Part shown: positions 24,919 through 37,008 of the stretch, piece after piece
Layout of the letters: each line of letters starts with the position of its first letter
How positions within the stretch are numbered: position 1 is the stretch's first letter
NCBI RefSeq assembly: GCF_021155765.1
Contig: NC_060107.1
Span: 912,501-976,500 of the forward strand
Length of the DNA: 64,000 bases
Direction of reading: 5' to 3'
Origin: Diprion similis
Taxonomy: Eukaryota > Arthropoda > Insecta > Hymenoptera > Diprionidae
Notes under the pieces: generated by a model
What the model was told of the DNA's origin: nothing
The model's input: only the letters and a program-made list of their open reading frames with translations
Databases searched by the model: none
Position numbers and translations under genes: made by a program

Positions 24919-27900
24919 CACGACTTAAACAAGAGACCTATATTATAGCGAATATCGTTCAGTCCGATATTTCGTCGTCATTTCATATATTAAATTAAGA
25001 TTTGAAGACACGTCAAATATAACGATTATAATTGAACATACTGCATCCGGAGTATATGAAATAGAAATTGATGATAGAACCAATCATATCAGAAGATGAT
25101 CGCAGAAAATGGTGAAATTTTCATCGAATGATTTTTTTCCCGTCAAAAGCAAATGGGAGTGAATATATGTAATGAAGAAAATGGTATGTACGTGGTAATT
25201 TAACGGTGATTTCATAAGGGCGTGACATTAGCGTCCGCAAATAGTGTTTTATTACCAGCGTAGGTGCGCGACAAAGAAGTTTAGAGCGAAGGATCGCGGT
25301 GAGGTTACTGCGGTTTCAATGTTGTGCTCCCGCCATCCCCGCTCGAAGAGCTGAATGTGCAACGAGCACGACTGTCAGTGTCACATGGACGTGATACAGG
25401 CGAGGTCAATTGGTTCAAATACTTCGTCATACTCCGTCCGAACCGCGCCGTGTGGGCAAACTTCCGGCAAGATTCACGAACGCCAACTTAAACCGTGCCA
25501 AGACGACATCCTGTACGAGCACTCCGTCGTCGCTGCAATGCAGGCTCATCATACTATAATTCGTGATAAATATAGGAATAATTTATATGTTCACGAACGT
25601 GACGACCCGGCGTATTGTTGAAAATCTACGTTAACGGACGATCTCAGTGACGTGGAAGTAAGAACAGCGTGATCAATCTTAAATTTTACGTGCTAATCAT
25701 CATCGGGGAAATTTATTTGGCAAAAAGAAAAAACGAAATAAACAAAACCGCAAGCGATGGACGAATTAATAAAGCACATTATCCAAGCGTATATATATAC
25801 ATTAGTGAGTCAAAGCTGAGGAATTATTAATTATATTTAAAAGTGTAAAGCGCAAGGAGAAGATTGCATTGGTACCATTACCACTACTATATGATAATCG
25901 TTGAATATAAAAATATAAACTACAGACAATTTGGAAAAGATGAACAGGAGAGCATGCGTCAAACTTACTTGTAAAGTCGAGAGCCAAGCAGGCGCTCCAT
26001 TCCTGCCGAGAGAGCTTCACGTCCCGGTTCAAATCGCAAGTCCTTGCAAAGGTCCTGGCGCATTTTCTCGGGCGAACCGCCTTCCTCGCGAGCCGTCGCA
26101 GTTCCCGATACTCGTCTCGGTCTAAGAAACCGTCGGCGTTCTTATCGAGCGTCATAAACTTCCAGGACAATACTCGCTCCACGTTTTTGTCACCTATAAG
26201 TCCAACATAAGTGGATTAATTATGTCTTCTGTGCACTTCTTTGTAGGCGCATCTTAATATTGCTGGCGATTGAACTCACCGTCCGCCGAAATGTTCGTTC
26301 TCCTGTACTCGATTTTAAAATTGTCGATCAGGTTGTTGTTGAACTTGAGTTTCTCCGACCTGTCGCAGGTGTTCCGATGCCTGTTATTGAACTGCCTGTG
26401 CGTCTTCGAGGCGGCTGGAGAGCGTCGACGCTGCGCCGAGCGGGTCGACGCCGATCCGGCCCTTGGACAGCGGGGCCGATCGTACTTGACGGAGGTGTCT
26501 GGAATCGGCCGACCTTGGGCGGTGACGCACCAGCAATAGCCGGTTTCTTCGTGACACTGGACCGGGGCATAAGTCCCGTCGGGACGGCACTGTGGCCGAG
26601 CCCCGGGCCGCGCCGAAATCCGCGCCGCGAAGCAGGGCTGCGTCTCTGATGAAATAATCAACATGGCCGCCGTTTTAAGTCACGCTTGCGATTATGATTC
26701 GGCTGTAAGATGGACGCAAGAGCTTGCCGTTTATCCATTGCTATCTCACGTCGAAGAAAGCGATGGCAAGAATAGTTTGGTCACCGTTTCGGTTTCGGCA
26801 AAGTGTTAGAAATTTTGTATTCGAGCTGTGAAATTGGATGTACCGAATACCAACCTGGATTGCAGGGTCCCGAGTGTTTAATGAGTAGAGATGCTCCCTC
26901 GCACTGCTTCGAAATGAATTTACACTGATCTGGATAAGTCACACCGTCACTACCGCAGACTGCGACACCGGCTCGTTCGCTCATCGTGCATTCAGCCACT
27001 CTCCGTTTGCAATCCTCCTGCAATTCAGTAATACATAATATGTACTTTTTCTTCAGGATTGGTAGATTTAATACTCCTCTGTGTAAAGGTCTTTCAATTA
27101 GCTGCTGATAAGTAGGTACAAGCGAATACAGGACTGAAAATCGATAGTTATAATCACGGTTACAACTTACAGAAGGAAAATAATGTTTTCTAACATGAAA
27201 AACTTGAAATCACGCAGGAATTACCTTGTCTGAGTATTACAAGTTTGTATAACGCTGATATCACATAGGTGTGAGGGAGAGGTGGTCACAATGAACCCCT
27301 TAAGGGGTTAACAACGTGAGACGAACTCCGAAAACGCAATTTCTTGTGCTTGGCTTAAAATATACTTTTCAAGCGTCACGGACATTTTTTTAAATGCCAC
27401 TCGACTGGACAGGGGGATCACTTTGCCAGCTTCTTCCTTATATGCATGTCCAGGTGTTCGTCCTTTTAACGAGTTCAAAGTTATATTTAAAGATGGTGCA
27501 AATACGCAATACGCGGTGTATCACGCGTATGTGCATGTATGTACACGATGCAACGATCTCGATTACCTGCGGGTCGGTTATCTTCAACGCGAGCTAACGG
27601 GCAAACCGTACTACATACTATAATAATCAGGTATACCAGTGATATATTATAAGTATAGTACATATTATATACTATTCCCGGTATCCCAACAGCGAAGTAA
27701 ATGCAGCTAACCGCAAGAATGAAAGCTTCGGTGTTGCTTTTTATATCATTTATGCTTTGGTCATAGCATTGGATAATCTTCGCTGGCAATTACCGCGGGC
27801 GTAAAATGAAATCGGAAACTAGTGTTTTTTCGTCGATTTTCCTTATTACCTACAAACATGTCTGCGTGGTGTTACACCTACGGCGAATAATAAATTCCGA

Positions 27901-30900
27901 TAACGCATTAATATCGAACCTTAAACGAGGACTTCACATCTCAATGATGTCAAAAGTATCGAGATGTAACGGTAGCCACATAGACATGCGTTTCAGTGCC
28001 GAATCACGATGCCCGTGCGGCGAAAAAAAACTTTCGAGTGTATATAATACACCTACAAGAGAAGAAGAGGAGGGGACTTGGAAGGTCTCTCTTTGCATGC
28101 CAAGCATACCGGCATACCGATCGTGAACCTGCGGCATACCCGGCCGGTTGATATACTCGTTTTTGGTGCAAAAAAAACCGAAGAGAAAAAAAGTTACGAA
28201 ATTGAGCCAGGCTCAGCTGGGAGTAAATTAGAAATTAGGCAGAGATTAAGGACCTGTGGAGCTAGTGGCGCCAACGGATCACGCATCTCACAGTTCGTCA
28301 TGTATACGAAATCGTGCAGTGACGAATATGAGCAGGACAGTACTTAAAGTTCTTAAGATGCGGTAAATCACACGAGAAAAACCGTCAGATACGGTTGTTG
28401 TTGAGTAGAATTTCTCTGTAAACTCCAATGCAGATGCAGACGTACATTATTACACGTCAGTTCCCCGACCGCGTCTAGTCATTGCTCTATATATGCCCTC
28501 GGCGCCGCGTCGAAGTATATGAAATATATTCCCCAGCAGCCAGTGGTCAGGTGGTTATTAGATGGGCGTGATAAATATCGCGTAAACCGATTTGATTCAC
28601 GGTTTATGTGAAAATAAACGATATCTCTTCGCGTATGGTTCATACATACCTACACGGATTTTGTAGAGTATCTAATATGACTGGACACACAGCCTCACGT
28701 TGATGTGACAAACATTATAACAAGTATTTCACCTGATATACGTAGCTAGTATGGTATAGCAATCGTTACAGAAATATTCACAATTCCAAATTGAATCAGC
28801 ATTCGAGTTCGCTGTGAAAGCGGACATCCATTATACCGTATAATTTACACGATGCGGCTTCATCCTGTTACCACTGGACTGCTCCATTGTTATATAGAAA
28901 AAGAGATTAATAACCATTGCGATAAATAATGCGAATGAATGTCTGATAAAATAACGAAGTGCGAACAGCGAGATTCTCACACGTAGTTGTATAATTGTTT
29001 ATTGTGTATCGTGATTAATTTCGAAACATAGTGCCGATCGTCGTTGAGCGTTTTCGAGACGGTGGCTAGGGACAGCTAGACTGTATAACGTAATGAAGTG
29101 TGAAGTTCGGGAAGAGGCGCGGTGCTTCCCGAATGCATGGCATACATGTTTAATCGATTAATCAAGTACATGGTTAAAAAAATGAGGTTCCAACGAGCGG
29201 TGGGACTTAGGATTAACAAACTTGGCGAAATTGTCTAAACATCGCGTAAACCAAATTGATCAAGATTTAAAGGCTGTTTTTCCTGGAAGCTTGGCTCTAT
29301 CGGGCGGCGTTATGATTTTGAGAACTTCTCTTAGGAGAAGCTGGAGAGAAAATAAACATTTTGTCGGTTTTTATCGAGCGAGGATTAAACTGGGATGCTG
29401 TACGAGACTCCGCCACGGGGTTCCTGCATTGTGTATACACGAAGACCGATTCAAAGAAAAGAACAGTTCTTGAACACGTGGTTCAAGTATGTATGTATAT
29501 TTACGATGGAATCATATTGTGTATTTCCGAGGGGGAATCTCGATTCTGGTCTTTCTCAATTTGGGATATAACTCACTTGGGCTTCTTTTAGCTTGCAGCT
29601 CTGCAGTCTCGTTACATTTTCGAACTACTACGACGCGTATACAATTTCGCCTTTTCTCGCGATCTATTCCTGTTATATCAACATCGTTAATTCGCGGTAA
29701 TGAAGAGCTCGAATTCATCGGTATTCGGCATTTCGAATCGCCCGTTATGCTGGCGAAATGGCTAAAGATCTAGCAGACGATGGGAATCGAATCCTGTTTT
29801 CATTTAAAATATCACATTTGTCTTCAAGCCGTGTATCAAGAGGATCAAGATGTGCGTTTTACTCTCGAGCAATCGCGTCAACGTCCTTGCACAATCCTCG
29901 ATATGTAATTATAGCTGGGAGTCGTTGGATTACGGATCTCTTGGACGACGAATGTAAGATTCAACGCTTTGATTTCACACTGTTGCTGCAGCCCGCGAGT
30001 TCCAAGCCGAGTAAAAATATCAGGAGCCTGGACGCCTGATTGAGAGATAAGAGGGAGGATATATTATACGAGGATGAGAAAGGTGGACGCGTATCATGTT
30101 ATGTACGCTTGGGTTGAAACACCTCGAGAGAAGACCGTGAATTCTAAGCAATTTCTCATGACAGAAATATGAGGATCATTATACTTCGACGATAAATTCC
30201 CTGCAATCGATCCGATTGCGAGTGGTAGTTTTAGTTTTCGTTGCACGTAATAAATGTACATGAAGACGACCACGCATGCACGCATGGCACTTACCATTTG
30301 AAATATTAAAGTAATGGATATTCCTAACTAAAACTATTAACGCAACATTCTTCTTGCCGTTGTGTTGTTGGGCGTGAAACAGCGCACAAAAACTAACGAG
30401 TGTTGGAAAGGATTCTATCGTCGAAATAAAATAGCAAGCGTGTCAACGGCGGCCATATTGACATTGCATTTGCGTCGAGGTGACTATACGCTTGAGCCCG
30501 AATTATCAGGTCATTATATTACGGAGTTTTGGTATAATCGCGAGCCTAATGAAGCGGACACGCCAGGCTCGTGAAAAATCCATTAAAATTATTCTTGGGA
30601 TAAAAATAATGGTTGGTACAATTAGCTAACAATTATACAGCAAGATAAAGAGATTCTTTGTTAACACTCCGTGTCTCTCCTGGCATAGCTGCTCCTTGGC
30701 ACAGCGATGCGGTTAGATAAGACAGTGCAACATGGAGCATAACGCGCGTGCCTTACCGTACATTGCATTGGTCTATCTGATCGGTTGGTCGTCTAGTCGC
30801 ATACCTACCGCATCTACGACACGCGGGTGTCTTCGAGACTTCACGTCTGACGAGCTCCACGTAAGGACGGAATGCCTGACAACTACGCGTGTCCGCGGCG

Positions 30901-33900
30901 CGAATGCAAATTATTTATATTTACGTACCGTAAATACGCGCCTGGCGAACTGATTGCGATCGCGATCGCTTGGCGCCACCGTCGTTCGCAATACGGTAGC
31001 GCCATATAATTGTTACACATATACCTATGTGTATAAGTATGCTAATCGGCGATTGGACAAAAGCAGCTAATTGTATGTACAAGGGTGCGTTCCAAAATTA
31101 GCCCCCAATACTGTCAACAATCTTCTATCTCTTTCGTGGTGCCGAGTTCGTGAATAGCTCAGCCTTCGTCCTAGGGAGTTTTTTAACGCTGCCAGCTAAT
31201 TTCGGAACGCAATCTATAACGTATTTTCGTTTTCCGTTTCTTTAAGGCTTAAGGAACCCCCGCTTTAATTATGGTTCTGATTCATTTCAGGTTCGATAAT
31301 TTTTTATTTCTCTTTCACAGATTACTCCTCTATCTAATAAATTAATAAATATTTGTGAAAATGAACGGCGCGGATGCTTAGGTATACACATATTTCAATG
31401 CATATACGATACAAAAACCGTATTGGGATATACGAGACAGCGTTTTTCTAGAGATGCCCGCGAATAGATGTAGTCTTAAGATAGTGTATTAACGCGAAGT
31501 GATTTGGTGGCGCCTACCGCGAGAACACGACGCGACGGCTGCCAGACGACGAGATACATTAATATAATAATAATGACGATTGTAATTATAGGAATATTAA
31601 TAATAATAATGAGAACAACAATAATAATAATATTACAAGCCCAACTCCCGAGTCACAGTGGCCTCTTTGTGTGAGGTTTTGAACGTATTGGTATATGATA
31701 TTTGTTATACAGACGGTGTTGTACAAGTAGTTAGACACGCTCATCTTCCGTCTCGAGATCATCGCATATGTATGCATATAACCACACACATGTATAGTCG
31801 TTTCGTATATATTCATATATAACGTCAAATAGCCGATAGAAACATCAGGGGCCAGAGTGACGTATAACTTCGGCAATTAATTTATACGTACAATAACTGC
31901 GGTCTATCATTTCGTAAGCTGCAGTCGTGAGGTCCAAATTTTTCAACAATAAACGAAGCCATCAATATATCCCACGATCGAGATGAGAAATCCTGAGAAT
32001 GCCTCTTTCTTCGTATATACGAGACCCGTATATTTCGATTGTTGAGAAATGAATCGATCTGGCAAAGTACGTACGACAGTAGACAGTATAAGCACATACT
32101 GTCCTGTATGTCACGGTATTAGGCCCACGTGAGATGCATTATTCAGGAGACTGGATAGGACAGGCACCTACATATATCGCAACACGCACAAGTAGGTTCC
32201 TACGTATGTAACGTCGGTATTGTACGCTCAAGTGCGTATTGTAATAATATCTACGTACCTACATACGTAACGTCGAAATTATGTGTGGATTATATCCCGT
32301 ACACGCCCCGTACACGAAATACACACACACACACACACACGTGCGTAACGCGGTACCAACATTGGATACGCGTCTGTGTATTTTATACGCTGTCCCGACT
32401 CCCGAAACAGGTTCCTCTAGACGGGCGCATTCTTGGATCTTGGAGGCGGCGACGATATCGCGCGCTCCTCGCGTCCTTCCTCCGGGCGACGCGTTCCGAC
32501 CTCCTCGGGGCAAATTTTTCAGTCTCTTTACCCTGGGGTCCCCGTTAAATAAGTCTTTCTCATAGTCCTAGACTATGCTTGTAACTGCGGCAAATTCGAA
32601 TACTCGGAGCATGGTAGCTAGGTATCCGTCTGTGTAGTATAATAGGGACGAAAGTCGATGGTAAAATAAGGAGGGGGATAATGACTCGAGCGTAAACTGC
32701 AACTTTGAAGACCGTTGCGACGCACTTTGCGCGAGTATCTTTTACCGAGTAGAGTCCCTTGATGCAACTTTTACGAGCGAGCTTACGATGTACATACATA
32801 CTATACAATCAATTGTCGATACTGTTACGTAGTGTTACAGAATCACTATACACGAACGGAGTCCGTTACTTGAATTGCCTATGATTCAAAGTGCGAGGAA
32901 TATTTCAAATCGATCGAGGCTGCAATACGCGCCAATTATTGGGTTAAACGGAGCCTCGGGCAGCCCCGCAAAACTCTATGCAGTGTGTCTTGAAGGTATA
33001 ACTGACAAATAAAGAGTTTGAAAAGAAAATTACGTAACGCGGCTGTGTGTCTATTTGGCCCATCGTTCGATTCATACGCTAGTAATATATTATGATGGGT
33101 ATACAAGACTCGTCGTTTCTAAACGCAAAGGTGTGCTAATGACGTGCTGATTATAGCGGCATAGAGGATATACATATATTTGTGAAATAATGGGATGTAT
33201 GCATACATACGTACACGGATAACATGCGTATAAGCTGTAACCACATTATGCATACATATTCCCATATTGTAGACATAGTTATACATATATCTCGTCCGTA
33301 TAATTATTACGCCGATTATAATGTGCTTGTATACCTATGCATCTGCATTTCTCACAGTTCAAATATATCCCGGTCGATCTAGACGAGGAGTCGCGCCGAC
33401 CCCATAATAAGCTGTGCAGAACCGTTATTGGAAATTCGAGGTGAAATCAGAGGATTTCAAAAGTTCGTGAAACGTATATCCATAAACTGAACTTGAATAA
33501 AAAGTGGTGGATTAATTATAAGGAATATATTGTTTTCTTAGCGAAAAAAATACTAAAGTAAACTAGAACTGCAATTTTACTGTACGAATAAAATTTGAAT
33601 TGGCATTCATGTACTGTTCTGCAAGTGTCTCTACCCATGTATTAGCTATTTATGTGGCATTCCCGTAAACCGCCTGTTTCTTTTTTGGCAAGGATAAAGA
33701 TTTCAGGACGAGCTGAAGGCGAGCCGGAAGCGAGCCGCAAGCGAGTTCTGAAATTATCCGAGCCAAAAAACGGTTTACGGGCATGCCACATACAATATTT
33801 TTTACGGTTTGGGCATTGAAAAGTAAAACGAAGAGTGAGGTTATGTCGCGATCTATTCGACGAAGCTACTTTATTCGGCAGTTTGGGATGCGCACTTCGA

Positions 33901-36900
33901 ACTGCGCATCAAAACTGCGGAATAAAGACTTTATTCCGCAACTTTGTTCGTTGCCGTATAAAGCGTCACTTTACGGAACGAAAACTGCCACAAAAAGTGG
34001 ACTTTTCAATGCCCATACCGTAAAAACAAAATTATATACCTCCTAGTTGTAATCGATCCAATTTTCCATTTGCCAACCTCAATTATAAGATTATAATTAT
34101 TCCACAACGACGTATACCTACGCACAACTGTTTTATATGTTTAGCTCACCTGTCCGCAGGGCGCGACCTCCACCCATAAGTTTATACATATTTCCGATTA
34201 CGGAGGTATTTGATCTTTCTAACGGTACAAGGTACGATAGGATCCGTCTTGGGTCAACTTTTACGTACCGTACCCGAGCTAAACTCCACGGGCAGGCACG
34301 TGCCTGCATTTAAAAAATCTCCATCCTCGGATATTCGGTCACAGTGCACTCTATTCGTCTCGCTCTTCCTTGAAGGCAGTTGAAAAAACTTGATCTCACG
34401 CCGCGGGGAAAACAATCAGAACAAATCGATCAGAGACCGCAAGGACGTGATTATACATTTTAAACGGGACGATCCGCAGGTGCACCTCCGGCTCTACTTC
34501 GACACACGCTCACCACCTTCCAAACAACTTTTTACCGTACTCATTTGTGTGCCTTTTTACACCAGATCCTCGAGCCGTTTCATTGTCAGTATCTGCAAGT
34601 GCAGAGATTGTTTCCAACGTAACTATTTCTCAAACACCACGCGGGTCCAAATGCTGATTTTCATCGGCTGCAAAAATCTTTATCGTGTCATATACATATA
34701 CTTATTGCGAGTGGTGCGTTTCGCATTTTTTTAGTTGCATAGTTGGAGGGACAGAGTTTCGTTATTATACTTCTAATTGACACACGACAACGGCCTAGTA
34801 GTGTAAAGGGGGTGGAGTGCAAAAGCAGCCGCTTATTCTTTGCCAGCATACACCCTATAGGTATATCGATTATAAATTTGTGGGTGTTTCACGGAGGTGA
34901 GCAAAGGAGGCAGGTAGGCGGGAGGGCAGACAGGCAGGTAGGTAGGTAGGCAGACAGGCACGCCGCAGGCATGCAGGTAGGTTGGCACACAATATATGCA
35001 GTGCATCGACTGAAAGGCAGGCACAGAAACGTGTATTCAAGCATTTTAACTGACTAATTTGAGAGTTCTCACTTGAGGGGAAAAATCAGAAATGAAAGTA
35101 GCCGATGACGAGGCCCCCCATCCGCCCCTGCAGCCTTTCATCCACGTGTTCGAAACCGATCAACGGATGCCGCCTGCACCCTTGGAACATTACACATTGC
35201 ACATATGATTAATTCCGTGAGCTGGTTTTCTCGTTTTTCACGACAGTTGTGTAATTTTTTAATCGACATCATTACTTCAATCAGATTAAGGGATCACGAG
35301 CTGACGGTGCAGAAAGTATTAATTAAGCAAGATATTTTCCAAATGTGAAACGAGGAGCGCGCTCTAGAGCGCGAACGAGTTACGGCTTATACGTTCTCTC
35401 GTTATCTACGAAGTTTCATTGCCTTGAGTATCTTTCTAGCTACTGTCGTTTGTGTATTTGCTGCCGGATTTACAGATAGGACAGAATAAATTTGCTCAAG
35501 ATTCCATTGAGATGACCTTCTCCGCGGTGTTAAAAAAATAATATATTCCCTCTTGTCAACTTTGGGTAAATAAGGAAACTGCCGCGATCAACGTAAACGC
35601 GAAACTGAACAACATTGTTATTGACTGCCGAGAATATCGAATCCCCGCGTATGTGTTGTATACATATATAATATATAGTGCATGTGTGAGTATACATTCA
35701 ATTTACTTCACCTTGCGAAGTATGACCAATGAATGAATAATTTATACACAAATAGTTTTACGAAAGGTAAAACTGCCCTTCGGTAATTATTATAACTTAT
35801 AGGAAACAAGTTCTTCAATGAGTATATATATAATGTCCAGTTCTGTTCGAGTTCGCTTCAAGAAAGTTACGCGAAGCGAGAGGCGAGATGGTTTCAAAGA
35901 AAATCGGCGAATCAAACGGGATGAGTCAGGTTTTCGGAATCATCGGTATTTCCGCTCGTACATAAAAGCATTTCCTGCAACTCGATAGAGTGGAACGACT
36001 TTCCCGGTGATAATCAATCACTGCCCATCATGATTGAAGCAACGCCGTAATTGATTCGTAATTACCCGCTTAGTAGCTGTACCTACATGAATCGAGCAAT
36101 TACTTCGAGCACAAATCGCGGTAGACCATTGGCCCATAACTCATGCATGGGACGGGGGCATTAATTATACGGAATTTAATACCTTTTTATTGAACCATAT
36201 CAAGCTCGCTGCGGACGAGCTATCATTCCGTTTCCTCACTCTACTTGTGATTCCGAGACTAATGCGGGGACAAAAATGATTTAACGAATTGAGTCATTTC
36301 AATTGTATACGATGTGCTCGCTAAGTTATTCCTTTTTTATCCATTTTTTTTTTATACACTAGCGGGAACCTTTAAAATTTAAATTCATTTACGCGTGATT
36401 ACCGTATTGGTGCAGAGTAATTACGAAAACGCGAATTCTCGAACGACAACTTATTATATTATTCATACATCTTCCACCGTTGCACCTACAGTTGTAAAAA
36501 TGATCGGAATTTTCATCGTCGATAGTGATATATCGATTTGATAAATCAGCGCAGGCATTCGAAATGCCGCAGATGAAAACTTGTACAGAAGAAGCACTAA
36601 GTATACGTTTGAGAAGTACGAAACTCCGTTGAAATGATTTTAACAGCCTGTAGTGTTAACTCGCTCGTGTATAGAAGATTCCTTGACGCGCGTATACAAG
36701 AGTGATGACAGCAGATTCACGAATGAGAGTGTGCGATAAAATTACGCCGAAGTGGAGCTGCGAGTCCGCAAAGAGATTACAGGGGTATAAGAAATAGTAC
36801 GATAACAAAGATATTAATAGAGCTGCGATGCAAAATTGTGAATAATTTCAAGTTGGAACGAGAACGAACAACGAATGCAGCAGCAATACCAGCAGCACCT

Positions 36901-37008
36901 GGTGTTCTCCCGTACCTTAGCGGTGGGAATAGATACGGATGCGTTGACGAGAAGAAGTAGATTGAAGAAGGGCAGGACACACGCGGATGGTCGTCTTCGA
37001 GGGATCAT
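21106..37008 (-). CDS. SMOC-type secreted calcium-binding protein (pentagone/magu-like), 9 exons
   Basis: SPARC-related modular calcium-binding proteins are secreted matricellular proteins. The Drosophila member pentagone/magu binds glypicans and broadens BMP gradients. Exons, 5' to 3' on the minus strand: 37008-36916, 27017-26855, 26645-26280, 26193-25969, 22277-22203, 22114-21881, 21684-21512, 21449-21284, 21185-21106; all phases agree, giving 524 residues. Domains: signal peptide 1-26 (hydrophobic LPFFNLLLLV); Kazal/follistatin cysteines 34, 41, 52, 63, 70, 83; thyroglobulin-1 cysteines 90-145 with CWCV; SPARC-type EF pair with loops 224-235 (DKNADGFLDRDE) and 261-272; second thyroglobulin-1 at 311-374 with CWCV; second EF pair with loops 438-449 (DRNKNKVLERKE) and 475-486 (DVNNDRKISMTE); tail KGPNPLDKIL. 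The signal-peptide exon is inferred from its ATG, hydrophobic core, AAG/GTACGG donor and matching phase across a 9.9-kb intron. Small exons could have been missed. Confidence 0.9.
23242..23522. mobile_element. MITE, Tc1/mariner-like, 281 bp with long terminal inverted repeats
   Basis: The element starts ACAGCGAAACGATCCGTGCG and ends with its reverse complement CGCACGGATCGTTTCGCTGT. The inverted arms continue with a few mismatches for about 95 bp on each side (CCTGAGGCAGGCAACCG versus CTCAGACAGGCAGCCG; GGTTGAGCACCG versus GGTTGGGCACCG). It is flanked on both sides by TA (23240-23241 and 23523-23524), the target duplication of the Tc1/mariner superfamily. It has no open frame, so it is non-autonomous. 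The superfamily label is inferred from the TA duplication. Confidence 0.8.
23961..24017. repeat. CAG/CAA microsatellite
   Basis: A run of six CAG units is followed by interrupted CAA/CGA/CAG units, inside a SMOC intron. On the plus strand it would read as polyglutamine, but no gene model supports translation. Confidence 0.9.
24869..24918. repeat. GA dinucleotide microsatellite
   Basis: About 20 consecutive GA units followed by AAGAGAGA, inside SMOC intron 4. Runs of this kind can bind GAGA-factor-like proteins, but nothing here proves that. Confidence 0.9.
31084..31212. mobile_element. short foldback element (MITE-like), about 129 bp
   Basis: GTGCGTTCCAAAATTAGCC at the left end and GCTAATTTCGGAACGCA at the right end are imperfect inverted repeats, enclosing about 90 bp of unrelated sequence. 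No clear target duplication could be assigned, so the superfamily is unknown. A related half-motif, TGCGTTCCGCGATTAG, occurs alone at about 42080. Confidence 0.5.
33653..33790. mobile_element. MITE 138 bp, TA-flanked hairpin element
   Basis: The left end TGTGGCATTCCCGTAAACCG and the right end CGGTTTACGGGCATGCCACA are inverted repeats with one mismatch. The arms continue inward (TTTTTTGGC, GGATAA, TTTCAG), so nearly the whole element folds into one hairpin. TA dinucleotides flank both sides (33651-33652, 33791-33792). There is no coding capacity. Confidence 0.75.
33805..34020. mobile_element. second TA-flanked foldback element, 216 bp
   Basis: The left end CGGTTTGGGCATTGAAAAGT pairs with the right end ACTTTTCAATGCCCATACCG (one mismatch), flanked by TA at 33803-33804 and 34021-34022. 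Inside are nested palindromes: GATGCGCA/TGCGCATC, a CGGCAGTTT/AAACTGCGG pair and GGAATAAAGACTTTATTCC. It lies only 14 bp from the preceding MITE. Confidence 0.7.
34905..34985. repeat. GGCA/GGTA tetranucleotide repeat
   Basis: Interrupted units of GGCA, GGTA and GACA (for example AGGTAGGTAGGTAGGCAGAC) form an imperfect microsatellite in SMOC intron 1. Confidence 0.8.

Larger units (their letters stand above)
22278..25968 (-). other. SMOC intron 4
   Basis: This 3.7-kb gap between the first EF-hand exon and the short linker exon carries a TA-flanked foldback element (23242-23522), a CAG/CAA microsatellite (23961-24017) and a GA run (24869-24918). The phases of the flanking exons join without an extra exon. 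I saw no further coding sequence. Confidence 0.6.
27018..36915 (-). other. SMOC intron 1 (9.9 kb)
   Basis: No convincing exon was seen between the signal-peptide exon and the Kazal exon. Contents include a 16-bp perfect palindrome AACCCCTTAAGGGGTT (27294-27309), foldback elements at 31084-31212, 33653-33790 and 33805-34020, an AC run near 32320-32340 and a GGCA/GGTA repeat at 34905-34985. Large first introns of signalling genes often hold enhancers; that is inference only. The short open frames around 29200-30600 have no recognisable motifs. Confidence 0.55.
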
